64,000 nt of DNA from Vespula vulgaris (taxonomy: Eukaryota; Arthropoda; Insecta; Hymenoptera; Vespidae): positions 14,025,900 to 14,089,899 of the forward strand of contig NC_066586.1 of NCBI RefSeq assembly GCF_905475345.1, read 5' to 3'. Shown in pieces: positions 10,430 through 20,960 of this stretch (position 1 is its first letter; every line of letters begins with the position of its first letter). Both the position numbers and the translations under genes were made by a program. A model generated the notes under the pieces. That model was not told the DNA's origin and made no database searches. It saw only the letters and a program-made list of their open reading frames with translations.

Positions 10430-10970
10430 AACTTATGGTCTAGCAAAGGAAGTAGCAGCAATAGCAACACCAAGGTCCTCTTCTTCGTAGCCGATCGATC
10501 AAATATACGCTATATAGTCTAACAGGTGTCATAGAGTCCATCTCGTGACAAGAACAAGTTTTTCTACTCAGCCATTTTTTCGTTGATGTCGAATTCGCGC
10601 AATCGATCATCCGTGATGCATATATAAAAAGAAAGATAAAAAGAAAAGGAAAAGAAGAAAGATAATAAAAAAAGAAAAAGAAAAAGAAAGAAAAGAGGAA
10701 AGAAAGAAATGAAAAATAGCGAACGGAATGAAAAGATGTAACGTTGAAATATCTAACCGGCGATTTTCTCACTGGCCTCAACGTCGATCTAACTTTACGA
10801 CGTTGGAGTTAAAAAGAAAGAAGAATTTCATCCGCGGATGAAAATGCTGTCCACTATCGCGACAATGGAGACGCCAATCATCGTCAGCGAGCCGAGTACA
10901 AAGGAACAGGCCTTGACTCTTTTCCACGGGCTATTATTTTCCCTCAAATCTTGTCTGACAGAAAGAACAG
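10430..10970. other. Unique sequence with A/G tract, no gene seen
   Basis: A GAAAA/GAAAG tract at about 10628-10715 lies between ordinary sequence blocks. Confidence 0.45.
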
Positions 10971-10978
10971 AGAAAGAG

Positions 10979-11009
<31 letters not shown>

Positions 11010-11817
11010 GAAGATAAAGATTTTTCTTCTTACTCTTATACAGTGGTGTCTCCCCTACTCGCATTCCGATCCTTTCAGCAAGGATCCATCGAGAACAAAT
11101 CTCAAGAACGAATCTTCTCGTCGATATATTAAATGTTTCGCGTATCTAACAAGACGAGATGTTCTGTCATATACTAAAGCATTAAAAGTCAACGTTCTAG
11201 CGAACGTCGTCGATCGTCCCGTTAAAAATCTGGAAACGTTGAGAAGTGAAAGAAAAAGGAGAGACACAGGAGAAGAACTAAAGACAGAAATAGGATATCG
11301 TTGAGGAATACAAATGGATTGGACGACTTCCAACGACTGTTACTGAGAAAATCTTCGCTCCCTTCCACCGTTAATAAAGCATTTCATTAACCCGTAGTGT
11401 ACGTATGCGTTCGCCAAAGCGTTAGAGAGAAGAGGATATCCGAACGTCGACTGCTCTCAACTATGGCCGACTTTAATGACCGTGCTTAAGGGATGAGATG
11501 GACGAACGGGTCATTTCGCGAGGACATTTATAAATGACATACCAGCGGGGCCAACGCTATAACCGCCGGACTATAACCCGACTTAGCCTCTGCCCTGTTC
11601 CGGCTAAAGAGGAAACTCGCTTGCTACCCTCGTTCGCGCGGGGGTGCTGGAGAAACTACCCCTTACTCCTCTTGGACACTATACTCTTTCTCTCTCTATC
11701 TATCTCTCTCTCTCTTTCTCTCTCTCTCTCTTTCTGCCTTGCTCATTCTCCTCTTCTCGTTGGATCTGAATCGGGAGGGAAACTCTGAGGATAGTGGTTT
11801 TAGATACATACCCTTGT

Positions 11818-11820
<3 letters not shown>
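10971..11820. other. Unique sequence with short GA and CT runs
   Basis: A GA run at 10986-11008 and a CT-rich tract at 11686-11735. The unique block at 11340-11640 is GC-richer and holds TTAACCCGTAG near 11388. Frames on both strands of 10951-11333 have no recognisable domain. Confidence 0.4.

Positions 11821-11859
<39 letters not shown>
11821..11859. repeat. (CT)n microsatellite
   Basis: About 39 bases of pure CT. Confidence 0.97.
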
Positions 11860-11862
<3 letters not shown>

Positions 11863-11864
11863 CA

Positions 11865-12322
11865 TAGTTGCGAGCACACGGAGCACCATGCACATTCGGG
11901 GGTTGCTTGGTAATGGCTTCGGTTTATTAATGACCGGTCAGCTGAGTTAGCAGCCAACGTGTATTCCACGCGAGGTGCTACTACCTTCCCAACCGTTGTC
12001 CTATGTACCTTAGTACGTATGTATCTATTTGTATGTGTACGTACATATAAGTGTTACGTATACTATCCTATAGTCGTATAGTCGAGTAACCTGAAAATAA
12101 ATAAGACAAGAAGAAGAAGAAGATCGGGAAAGAGCGTTTAACCTTGCGATGCGTAAGAAAGGCACTTAAGTGTATCGTAAAGATCGACAAAAAGATATCC
12201 GTTGTTTTTCATTGTGGACAAATCTTAGAAGACTTTTTTGACGAATGAACATGCTTCTCTTCTCAAAGTTTCTACGTTTCTCGTTTCGATCAAGAAAGAA
12301 AATTCGAAAATTCCATTGTTCT

Positions 12323-12326
<4 letters not shown>
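11865..12326. other. Unique sequence with TATG repeats, no gene seen
   Basis: A small GC-richer block (11870-11990) contains the TTAATGACCGG and GGTCAGCTGAG words. After it come TATGTA-rich and AT-rich sequence. Confidence 0.45.

Positions 12327-12370
<44 letters not shown>
12327..12370. repeat. (CT)n microsatellite
   Basis: About 22 CT units. On the plus strand it supplies a pyrimidine tract about 110 bases upstream of the next candidate exon. Confidence 0.97.
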
Positions 12371-12373
<3 letters not shown>

Positions 12374-12484
12374 TCTCTGTCCATCTTTCTGTTAGTGGAA
12401 CTCACGGTGGTTCCTAAGCGAAGAAAAAAAGGTGATAAACAATAGCCAGCTACTCCGGCCAGCTCCCGGCGATTTCTCTCGAGT

Positions 12485-12622
12485 GATTAATGGTTATGAG
12501 TGGAGTATATTAGATCCTTACCGTGGTAGCTCCTACGGAGTATCCGCCCCCTTGCTACCACAAATTACCTACCAATGTCTTGATTGTAAGAAGAAATATG
12601 AGACGATGATCATTACCCGTAG
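12485..12622 (+). CDS. Candidate internal exon encoding half of a C2H2/C2HC zinc finger
   Basis: The frame is open from 12432 and stops at 12624 only if the splice donor is ignored. The exon would end at 12622 with CCCGTAG|GTAAGT, a near-ideal donor. A possible acceptor is TTTCTCTCGAG at about 12475-12484. The last residues read YQCLDCKKKYETMIITR, that is Tyr-x-Cys-x2-Cys (codons 12576 and 12585) followed by exactly 12 residues counting the split codon. That is the spacing to the first His of a zinc finger, which would then be the next residue. The upstream part (YRGSSYGVSAPLLPQ) is linker-like. The style recalls fingers of BTB-zinc-finger factors such as Lola, but I did not find the exon with the His residues, and known fingers of that family are usually unsplit. 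It may be a decayed copy or chance. Confidence 0.22.
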
Positions 12623-12639
12623 GTAAGTACATACTACTT

Positions 12640-13010
12640 CAGAGAGTATACATACTTCTCCTGCGTTTCATCTTCCGAATAACTCGTTATACGAAAGTCT
12701 TACCTCCTTGTCAACTCGATTTCATATCTTTCCTCATTAGAGAGACACCTCTCTAATCACATCGTTTGTTGTACAGCACGTATCTAACTATGTATGTATT
12801 ATATGTACCTACGTACATGTATATATATATACACGTACTCATTTACAACAACTTAAGAGTCTCAAGATCGCTTTGATTTATGCTTGATCACGTATTAAGC
12901 AAATGCGAGTCTTCTCGTAATGATTTTTTTTTCATTCTCTTCCCTTTTCTTGGAGTCCTAAGCCTTCTAACGAAGGCACGTCGTCGCTCGATCGTCTCTC
13001 CGTTGGTGTG
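12640..13010. other. AT-rich putative intron-like sequence
   Basis: Starts immediately after the GTAAGT site. TATGTA/TACGTA patches at 12785-12835 and no visible exon. Confidence 0.4.
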
Positions 13011-13013
13011 TAG

Positions 13014-13070
13014 TTGCTTGCTTGCTTTCTTGCTTGCTTGCTTGCTTGCTTACTTGCTTGCTTGCTTTCT
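13014..13070. repeat. (CTTG)n tetranucleotide array
   Basis: About thirteen CTTG units with CTTT and CTTA variants. Frames crossing it read as Ala/Cys/Leu or Lys/Gln/Ala/Ser repeats. Confidence 0.96.
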
Positions 13071-13201
13071 CGCCCGCAAGGAGGGGAGATTTCTATCGAA
13101 CGATAGGATTGATGTCGCCGTGAGAATTTAAGATGTATAACCTTGCATTGTCGCGCCGGCACAACGACACCGCGCGATCGTTCGCGAACGTCGAGACTTA
13201 C

Positions 13202-13260
13202 CGTTATGCTGCTCCACCGCGTTCCGCATAGTAATACTTCTTCGAGAAGTCCAAGTATAC
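13202..13260 (-). other. Donor-like site next to a GAGA tract, possible first exon
   Basis: On the minus strand the sequence ends AACG|GTAAGTCTC (GTAAGT at 13201-13196). A short frame starting ATG at 13229-13227 reads MRNAVEQHN before the donor. A different frame of the same DNA stops just before the donor, so coding is undecided. In the minus direction the sequence begins after a GA-rich tract (13261-13344), which cannot serve as an acceptor, so only a first exon would fit. Confidence 0.15.
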
Positions 13261-13344
13261 GATCTCTCTCTCTCTCTCTTTTTTTCTCTCTCTCTCTTTC
13301 TCTCGCTCTGACTCTCTTTCTACTCTCTCTCTCTCTCTCTCTTT
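13261..13344. repeat. CT-rich interrupted microsatellite
   Basis: CT units interrupted by TTTTT, CTTT and CTGACT words. Confidence 0.93.
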
Positions 13345-13900
13345 CTTATTAAACATTCCCATCTGAAACGTCTCGAAAATGAAGTAGACGTTATGTGCGA
13401 TCCAATGTCGTTGGTAATCCGTTACGATCTCGTTACGTGTCAAGAACCAACGTAAAGTCTTGATGAGTAATAATTTTCAACTTCTTTAGATTACTTTGAA
13501 GTATCTGTTTCATAGCTGCATATAATGACGTTTCTTTCTTTCTTTTTCTACCTTTCTAAATACTATAATTATAACATGGATTATTTACTTACTTATAATA
13601 TTTTCTCATATTTGTAATAATATCTAATCGCAATGATTTAATTAAAGTGTACTTTCCAAAGAAGGAAAAAAGAATCGTTATCGCCTTTGTTATCAGATGA
13701 TTAATATTTTTAATTAATATGAGAATTCTCGTTTTAGTCTCAATGCGTTTAATACATACATACACACGTACGTACGTACGTACACATATATATATATATA
13801 TGTATGTATGTATGTATATACATTCCCACGGAATATTTTCATCATAATTTAAAGAAAAAAATGACGACGTTATATCGCGATGAAAAATCTTTCGCGGGTA
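13345..13900. other. AT-rich DNA with (ACGT)n and (TATG)n repeats
   Basis: Mostly AT-rich. At 13760-13822 a self-complementary ACGTACGT run passes into TATATA and TATGTATG. No gene seen. Confidence 0.6.
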
Positions 13901-13909
13901 TATATCTCT

Positions 13910-14160
13910 GTTATTCTTCTTTGAGTATTCATCGTAAATATAGAAGAGGCGCCAGATACAGTAAATTACGTTTTCATAGCGGCCGCGCGCGAGCTACACG
14001 TCGAGGTATTGTGCGAGGCTTAAAATGGAACGACGCTTCGGGGCCGAAAAAGATACGTCTACCGGCTGACAAAGTGACAGGAATGAACTAAATGCTCGTT
14101 AACACGCGACGTTTACTCATACACGAAAGACCCGACGAGGAATCGAGTCGAAAGCCGTCT
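13910..14160. other. GC-rich island
   Basis: Contains GCGGCCGCGCGCGAGC (13980-13995). The frame 13804-14091 is open across it and Arg/Lys-rich, without a recognised domain. Candidate regulatory DNA. Confidence 0.3.
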
Positions 14161-14981
14161 TCTCTCTTTCTCTCTTTCTCTCCCTTTCTCTTTCTGTTCG
14201 TTAATATCGTGGGTGAGACAGAAGTAGAAAGAGAGAGAGAGAGAGAGAGAGAGAAAAAGATTTCCTTGACTTCACGAGATCGCGTGTATTGTTTTAATAA
14301 CGGCGGGAGATCGCGATCACTGGCTGACCCTTAAATCTTGCTCACCTTTTCCGAATTAAGGGCGAATAAATCTAATTAAGGGGTGGATATATTTATCGCG
14401 CCGTCCTGTGAAAAAGAATGTACGTCCTTGTCGATTCGCACGAGCGAGACGTGTCTTTCCCACTTATACGTGAATTCGAATTCTTTTCATGTGAATTAAC
14501 ATATTATTATTCTGAACTACTATGGATTTAAATAAAAAACACATATATGCGGTTGCGACGTGGATAAATAAAACGAACGAACATGGTTCGTAAGAAAGTC
14601 GGAATAAAGTAGCCTCGCGCGTCTCTAATCCCTTAGAGAAACAAAAAGTAACACGGAAAGAGAAAGAAAGAGAAAGAGAACGAGAGAGAGAGAGAGAGGG
14701 AGGGAGAGAGAGAGAGTAGGAGTGGGGGGAGAGGGATAGGTGGATAAGATTTAGGAGGCAAGTCCGAGAGTAGTAATTCTTATAACAGCATTAAAACAGA
14801 GCACTTTAATTTACCGCACTGTAGATTCCATTCCTTGTGCTCTGTTCTCGAATAGCCTTCTCGCTTCGCGTCTTCGCATCTTATATACACGGCCGAATTT
14901 ATTATGCAACTAATTTCTGACATGAATATATACGACTTGTTTTGTCCGTGTTTGTAGTAGAAGATTATTCTTATCAATTTG

Positions 14982-14990
<9 letters not shown>
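14161..14990. other. CT, GA and mixed blocks, no gene seen
   Basis: A CT-rich tract at 14160-14195, GA at 14229-14255 and a purine tract at 14655-14735 that includes a short G run. The rest is unique sequence. Confidence 0.5.
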
Positions 14991-15028
<38 letters not shown>

Positions 15029-15056
15029 GTATCTCTATCTCTATCTCTATCTCTTC
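14983..15056. repeat. (CT)n / (CTAT)n / (CTATCT)n compound repeat
   Basis: Pure CT to about 15012, then CTAT tetranucleotides, then TATCTC hexanucleotides. Confidence 0.95.
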
Positions 15057-15371
15057 GTTTTTTTCCGTATTTTTCTTCTTCACGAGCAATCATAAAAAGA
15101 TGAACGTGTATCGAAGTTTGTATCATCTATTGTTTAAAATTAAATTAAACGAGTATTATTAATCGTCAAGTGTTCGAAGGATACCAAAGGAACGTTTATT
15201 TGCGAGGACTTTTAAGGGGTTGACGATTTATGGGATGGGTATTAGAATGAAATAATAATTTCTCCGAGTAAGATAACCGAAGGAAAATCCTTTTCGAATG
15301 TATTCGAAGACAAGAGTTAAGGTATAAATAAAGTGAAATTTAAGGGCATGTAGAAAGAGAGTGACAGAGTA

Positions 15372-15374
<3 letters not shown>
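15057..15374. other. AT-rich sequence, nothing recognised
   Basis: Ordinary AT-rich DNA between two microsatellites. Confidence 0.5.

Positions 15375-15414
<40 letters not shown>
15375..15414. repeat. (GA)n microsatellite
   Basis: Twenty GA units. Confidence 0.97.
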
Positions 15415-15416
<2 letters not shown>

Positions 15417-15419
15417 AAA

Positions 15420-16000
15420 GGCAGCCTTACGCCACGCGGGAATGGGGCTGGATGGAGTGTATAATTACCGTTGTGCAAGTTAGCGTAGTTCTCTTCGGTT
15501 CTGTTCCAGTCTGCGAGCTTGAATTATAAGTTTGCAAAGGAAGACACGAATTAGGCTCTGTCGGGCCCGCCCGTGCCTTCTATCCTATAGGCACCTGTGT
15601 AAGTCTCTCGCCTTTGGATAATCCGCGTATTATTAATTCTCCCTTTAGCTCGGACATACATAGATATATACATACATACGTATATACCCTTGAGCGTTTC
15701 ATCGATCCGTCAGGAAGAAAGAAAGAAAGAAAGAAAAAAAGAAAGAAAGAGAAAGTGGTTGGTTAGAATAGTTGGTAGTACATTATGTATTCCGATTTAC
15801 GATAAATTTCTTTTTCTAAAACTTTCAAACTTTCAAACTTCCAACTAATTCATTAAAGATTTTAAAACAAAGTCCACAAATTCGATATCCCTATATCATT
15901 ATAAACATTTAACCAAGCTAAACAATTAGACGAAACAAATCCTGTTGTTTCTGTTTTCTAATTTATTCCTATCGATAACACTTGATCATTTATTATCAGT
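15420..16000. other. GC-richer block then AT-rich DNA with (GAAA)n
   Basis: A unique block at 15420-15660 includes GGGCCCGCCCG and a CCTGTGTAAGTC donor-like word (about 15595). GAAA repeats follow at 15715-15752 and then AT-rich sequence. Confidence 0.4.
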
Positions 16001-16009
16001 ATTATTTAT

Positions 16010-16375
16010 TTTCCAAGAGGATTTCGAACTACCAGACTACACGTCCAACCAGAGAGACGTAGAATTTCGATCGTAGAACGTTCGATCGTTTCCACTATTT
16101 TAACACTGTCAAATGATACGGCCGAGGAGGTGCAGAAGGAAGAGGAGGATGAATGAGAAGGAAGAAAAGGAGTCTTTATATCCTGAGGTACCTGAGAAGC
16201 CTTAGGAAGAATATCTGGAGTGTGTATATGTCTGTATGTGTATATATATATATATATATGTATGTGTGTACGTGTATGTGTACTAAAGAAAAAGAGTGAG
16301 AAAGAGAATGAGCAAGAGAGTGAGAGAAAGAGAGAGAAAGAGAGACCGTAGCGCGCTAAGTGACTAATTAATCGA
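16010..16375. other. Unique block with TATG/TGTG and GA repeats
   Basis: The minus-strand frame 16006-16389 has ordinary sequence at both ends but a Ser/Phe and Thr/Tyr/Ile core made by GA and GTATAT repeats, so it is not accepted as a gene. Confidence 0.4.
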
Positions 16376-16384
16376 CGATAGCCT

Positions 16385-16715
16385 TTCACCGCGGCGTTAT
16401 TAATGCCCCTGAAACTAATACACGCGCGCGTTGTAGACCATTAAAACGCCAGAGCTGAATTTACAAGTCGCGCCGCTCTCGGCCGATGTTTACGACGGCT
16501 CCGTCCCAGTGACGATACTCTAAGCCGGTGGTTCGAGCCGTCCCGGGGCGTTGGCAACGATCCTGCTTACTTGTCGCACGTTCCTATGGTTGACACATTC
16601 GACCTGGCCCTGGAAGACAAGGCCATGGTTCCAGGCTTCTCCCACCACATTACCCTCGCTCAACCCTACTCGTGCTTCTAACTCGTTATAGACTGTGGGA
16701 ACTTGACTCTTTTCT
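16385..16715. other. GC/CpG-rich island, candidate regulatory element
   Basis: Dense in GCGCGCG, GGCCG and ATTAAAACGCC words. The minus frame 16520-16738 has balanced composition but no domain. GGTTCGAGCC at 16530-16539 resembles a tRNA B box, but no cloverleaf can be drawn. Confidence 0.35.
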
Positions 16716-17060
16716 AGTTTTATTATATACCTTATCATCGATCGTTTGTAAATTTTCTTTCGTTCATCTTATCGTTTTATATCGATCGATCGATCGTTGA
16801 TGGATATTATTCAGTTTTCTTTTTTATCTTTTTCCTTCTTTCTTTTCGATACAAGTTACATATACGAGGGGATTACATTAATAATCGTTCGAACGATCGA
16901 TCTTTCTTTTATCGATTATTTTTGATCAATCGTGTTAACTTCAATCGCGTTTAATTGTTGTATCAATCGATGATCGTTGTTACGTTGTATAATCGTTAAA
17001 TGGTGTAATACAAATTTGCGAGATTATTTTTCTTTTCGAATAATTTCTTTTTCGAAATTC
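16716..17060. other. AT-rich sequence with ATCGATCG repeats
   Basis: Contains TCGATCGATCGATCG at about 16782-16796. No gene seen. Confidence 0.5.
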
Positions 17061-17290
17061 GTCGGGAACGTCGGCACTCTTGAAAGAAGAGGAACGCACG
17101 AGACTGGAAAACCGTTTGATCTGCGAGAAGAACGATGCACCGAATGCATCGCGGGCCACTGGAAATAAGCCATGTAAGTATGCGTGCAACGTGGCTAAGA
17201 GTCGGAATGCTCGCACGCTCGGAGAAAGAGCTCGAGTACGGTGGAGAAGGTGTCGGTGGAGAAAGGACGGAAGAAGAGGAGGTTTTAACG
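17061..17290. other. Non-repetitive island with GTAAGT donor-like site
   Basis: The plus frame from about 17020 is open to CCAT|GTAAGT (near 17172) and contains the ordinary-looking RLENRLICEKNDAPN. The same DNA is open on the minus strand (16996-17544 and 16980-17372). With two strands open it is more likely compositional. The 182-codon minus frame also spans the GA repeat at 17297-17337. Confidence 0.2.
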
Positions 17291-17305
17291 CTAGTGAAAG
17301 AGAGA

Positions 17306-17336
<31 letters not shown>

Positions 17337-17548
17337 GGAGGAGAGGAAGCTGGAGGACGAAAACAATGACATCCTGGTAGTTAGCTATGCGGCTGCGGGT
17401 TTTCGTTAACATATCTTTCCGAGTTAGGTTAATCGTTATCAATGAAACATTTTTCCTAAAATTCTCATTCGAGTCGATGTTCGAGTGAATATATAAAAGT
17501 GATATGAAAAAGAGAAAAAAGAAACAGAATCGTATGCTGAGCATAGAT

Positions 17549-17694
17549 CAACCCTCAAAATATTTCCAAATTGAAAGTTTCATAAAAGAATTATTTATTA
17601 AAGCTTAATTTTTTTTAATATGAACATTCATTTCTTTTTTTTTTTTCTTTTAACGATAACCTCCTGAGAGTTACATTAAAAATTTCGAGGGTTG
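17549..17694. repeat. Small inverted repeat (146 bp)
   Basis: 17549-17565 matches the reverse complement of 17678-17694 at 15 of 17 positions (core CAACCCTC). The interior is AT-rich with a long T tract. It could be a tiny non-autonomous transposon. No target duplication was clear. Confidence 0.4.
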
Positions 17695-17839
17695 GCAGAA
17701 TAATTCCATTAATCGAACTAATTAATAAACAAAAATTGATCCTCGAATTATTACATCCCTCTTTACGAAAATCAATACTAAGGTTCTCTCCTAATTTTCG
17801 AGGTAACTTATTCATTTGATTAAAAAAATGATCATTTTA

Positions 17840-18060
17840 CGTCTCTCTCTCTCTCTCTCGTTCTCTCTCATAATAAGGGGAACGTGTTTTTACGGGCTCC
17901 GCGAAGACGGCCGACGTGAGATCACGTAGTACCTTCGCACAGAAACGCGTTCACCGGCATGCCGATCAGGAGTTTTAACTTGGATCGCGGCTGTTATTCA
18001 GCCGCACACGTACACGTCCGATGCGATCCGCTCGACACGCGGTTTAGTTTTACGATTTCT
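17840..18060. other. GC-rich block after a CT run
   Basis: A CT run at 17841-17868 precedes a CpG-rich block with CACACGTACACGTCCG and CTCGACACGCGG. No protein-like frame. Confidence 0.35.
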
Positions 18061-18139
18061 GATTCCCTATCTTTCGGCCAGCAACGAGTCCAATTTCTTT
18101 GACTTTAAAGTCACTTCGAGCGGGCAGCAAGAAATGTGA

Positions 18140-18298
18140 CAGTCGAAAAAAGGAAAAGAAAAGAAAAAAGAAGAAACAAGAAAAAGAGAAAGAGAGAGAG
18201 AGAGAAGAAAAAAAGGGAGGAAAGAATACGTTAACATTATAATTTCGAAGAAGAAGAAGAAGAAGAAGAAGAAGAAGAAGAAAGAAGAAACAAGAAAC
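18140..18298. repeat. A/G-rich tract with (GAA)n
   Basis: AAGAAA-type purines and a GA run, ending in (GAA)n at about 18248-18284. Minus-strand frames here are Phe/Leu/Ser chains. Confidence 0.9.
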
Positions 18299-18359
18299 AA
18301 GTCGAGAAAATTCGTAGAAAATACGATTCGGATCGACGTCGTTAATCATGAAAAAAATT

Positions 18360-18594
18360 TTTAACTAAACGAATGCAGAGGTAGGAGGACGCTGAGGGCA
18401 CCTGACACACCCCCACCTGATAGCCATAGACTCGCGTGGCGGGCTCTTTCTCGAGCAGCTACGTGATGCACGATAGCTCCGGCAAGGATTTATGCTCGCG
18501 TCGTGCGACCGGCAACGATCCATTTATTCGATATCGGAATATGGAAATATTACCCCGCTGATGTCTCGGGTTACTCCGTAGGACCCCTACTCAC
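18360..18594. other. GC-rich block, candidate regulatory element
   Basis: Unique sequence with CACACCCCCACCTG, CTCGCGTGGCGGGC and GTGCGACCGGCAACG words. In the minus direction it lies just downstream of a strong donor-like site at 18594. Confidence 0.3.
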
Positions 18595-18693
18595 CTTGAA
18601 TCCGTAATACTCCCATGGGCAAAGCCCGCATATCCGTTCGGTTTTCCTTCCTTCTCCCTCTCTTTTTTTCTTACTCTTTCTCTCTTCTTCCAT
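18595..18693 (-). CDS. Candidate first coding exon ending at a consensus splice donor
   Basis: On the minus strand an ATG at 18693-18691 opens a 33-codon frame. It runs without a stop to TTCAAG|GTGAGT (last exon base 18595), a strong donor in phase 0. The first 20 residues are Glu/Lys/Arg-rich because they come from a purine tract. The last part reads TERICGLCPWEYYGFK, with a Cys-x2-Cys. A second, better-placed ATG in another frame (GCCCATGG, near 18623) would give MGVLRIQ before the same donor. No downstream exon was identified. Confidence 0.15.
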
Positions 18694-18709
18694 CTTCGTT
18701 CTTACATAG

Positions 18710-18770
18710 TTTCATATACATACAAACATACATACATACATACACACATACACACTCACACATATATATA
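18710..18770. repeat. (ACAT)n / (CA)n repeat
   Basis: ACATAC units pass into CACACA/CTCACA and TATATA. Confidence 0.9.
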
Positions 18771-18774
18771 AGGT

Positions 18775-19085
18775 ATATATCGTGGCTCGTAATATTCGCT
18801 CTATCAAACCGCGAACAAGTTTATATTTGCAAGCTGGAAGTGTCACTTTATAGCCTCTCGCGGAAACAACCTTTCAAAGTTTTCCCCAAAAGGCATCAAT
18901 AAGGGTACGCCACCCTGCATATCGAGCTCTCCTCCGATGTCTTTCCCATACCCGCTCTATACTTGGGGACTTTCTTGCTACGAAGGGGACGATCGTGTGT
19001 TTTGGTGATACGGTTGTGCCAGTAGCAATGCCACGTCGAACCGAAGACGAAGCCGTTTTCTCCGCTTACGGGAACTTCCTTCTCT
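18775..19085. other. Unique block, no recognised gene
   Basis: Ordinary sequence. The frame 18995-19186 starts with mixed residues but runs into CT repeat at 19080. Confidence 0.35.
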
Positions 19086-19300
19086 CTCTCTTTCTCTCTA
19101 TCTATCTCTCTATCTTTCTCTTTCTCTTTCTTTCTCTCTTTGTGACACGTCTACGTGTTATCGATATGCTACAATCGATTAGGTGATCGGACAATGTCTA
19201 CTGTTGATGTTACACCGAGCTAAGAGAGAGAGATAGAGAAAGAGAAAGAGAAAGAGAGAAAGAGAGAGAGAGATTATCTCTCTTTCTCTCTCTTTCTTCC
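19080..19300. repeat. CT/TCTT array facing a GA array
   Basis: A CT-rich tract (19080-19142) is followed 80 bases later by a GA-rich tract (19222-19275) and a short CT tract. As DNA these can pair with each other as long imperfect inverted repeats. Confidence 0.85.
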
Positions 19301-19369
19301 TTTGAGAAATATTGAAAGCAAGAGAGCTAAGGAATATAGAATGAACCGATCGACTTCGCTCCACGGAGA

Positions 19370-19600
19370 CATTACAAACGGTCTGACCTAATCGAGCCGA
19401 GTGGAACGCCCGTGGAATTCCGCTCGCTCCATATTTTCCCGTCGTCGTGCCGCGGATATATCGTACGTGTCTCCTACGGCCAACGCTTAACGTCGTTCTA
19501 ACGAGGAAACGTCTGGCGGTACGTTCTTTAGATGGACATCGGTGGGCTTGTATAAATCTTTTGCGCTCTCGGTTTTAAATATAACTCTTGGAGTTCAGCA
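19370..19600. other. CpG-rich island
   Basis: Unique, with CGTCGTCGTGCCGCGG and GGCGGTACG words; no protein-like frame. Candidate regulatory DNA. Confidence 0.3.
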
Positions 19601-20130
19601 AAATATAACTACTGTATGTATATATATGTACATATATATATATATATATATTTTATCCGCTTAAACAATTTCTTTGGAATGATTATCTGTAACTGTTGTT
19701 AGTATTCCAGAAGAAATTTCTGTTTTTTCTTTTTTCTTTTTTTTTCTATCGATCCTTCTCTTAATCGATCATTTTACGAAGGATAAATTATCAACGATTA
19801 TCTTTTTCAATATAGAAATATGCGGCAAAAGTTATCGGCACAAAATTTGCATGATTTAATTCTGAGAGAAATGACAAACGAGTAAGAATGTTGACAGGGG
19901 AAATTACTTTGTACCGGCAAATATTTTTCATGTGATAATAGACGTTCATTTTCTTAAAAGAAGATTCAAGAAACTTTTAATAATAGAACTCCTCCTGTTG
20001 TGGGAGAGAAACGATTTGAAAAAGAAACACGTATCGAAAATAAATTTTCTCTCATCAAGAGGAAAATCGTTTTCGCGAGGCGATACATCGACGTCGAGTT
20101 ATCGTTTCCTCTTATATACACACATGCGCG
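19601..20130. other. AT-rich DNA with (TA)n, no gene seen
   Basis: TATATATG at 19616-19653 and T-rich tracts at 19720-19745. Confidence 0.5.
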
Positions 20131-20700
20131 TATACACATAGACTACTGTGTATGAGAATATACATATATATGTATGTATGTATAGAGGAAGGACTCACGA
20201 ATCGCGATAGGAGCTGACATTTCGGCATACTGGCGCGCATCAGTGAGTCGCATATCGAGAGCTTGACAAACCGTCCCGAAATTTACGCGCTTTGTCGAAG
20301 GCGACACATATGAAATAGCACGTGGTACGTGAGCGCCTTGGGCGAAACGTTCGATTCTACATACACACACATATACATACATATGTATATAAAAATAGAC
20401 AAGCGGGAGCTTTCAACCAAGCGAATCCAGGCAGCCACATAGCAAAAAGCGATATCACGGTTTACTACATACATACATACATACATATATATATATATAT
20501 ATGTGTGTGTATATGTGTATAAAAATGTATATCGAATCACGTTTTCTCATACATGAATCTATGTGAACAAATAAATATATGTGAGTACATGAACATATAT
20601 ATGTATATGTATATATATATATGAAGTAAACCATAAATGTGCGAGTACATGAATGTACATATGTGTGAGTATGCACGTATGTGTATGTGCACGCGAGAAG
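20131..20700. repeat. Mixed TATG / CA / TA repeats around a unique block
   Basis: TATGTATG (20160-20183), ACACATATAC (20361-20390), ACAT and TATA and TGTG (20468-20520), and TATATG (20596-20622) repeats alternate with unique blocks at 20185-20355 and 20400-20460. The minus frame 20143-20382 is ordinary between 20195 and 20355, but its two ends are repeat-made. Confidence 0.8.
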
Positions 20701-20960
20701 GCGTCCTTCTCCATGGAATATGGCACGCGAAATATCGGATTCTGGGTTTATGCGCGCCGGTTCTCGAAGTCGAGCGGAGAATATCAATTTTGACGTTTCT
20801 CTGCACGCTCGCTCGCTTGACTCGGTGGTTTCAACGCCATGCCGTGAAACGCGTCGCTCGTTTCTCGCCGGCTACGACGAAGGCGACGGGGTTTCCATAA
20901 AAGACGATATGTTTCTCTGTTTTCAGTCAAAACGAGGCTGAGATAGCCTCGGTGAAATCG
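20701..20960. other. GC/CpG-rich island
   Basis: Begins with the hairpin-like GAGAAGGCGTCCTTCTC. Two overlapping plus frames (20637-20900 and 20681-20941) are open at once, a sign of composition. TTTTCAG at about 20920-20926 resembles an acceptor, with a stop soon after. Confidence 0.3.

Noticed and set aside
11388..11400. TTAACCCGTAG as a piggyBac-type end
   Set aside because: No inverted partner end found nearby.
16530..16539. tRNA B-box-like GGTTCGAGCC
   Set aside because: No A box at the correct distance and no cloverleaf or acceptor stem.
16996..17544. 182-codon minus-strand frame
   Set aside because: Crosses a GA array and overlaps another open minus frame and a plus frame over the same DNA.
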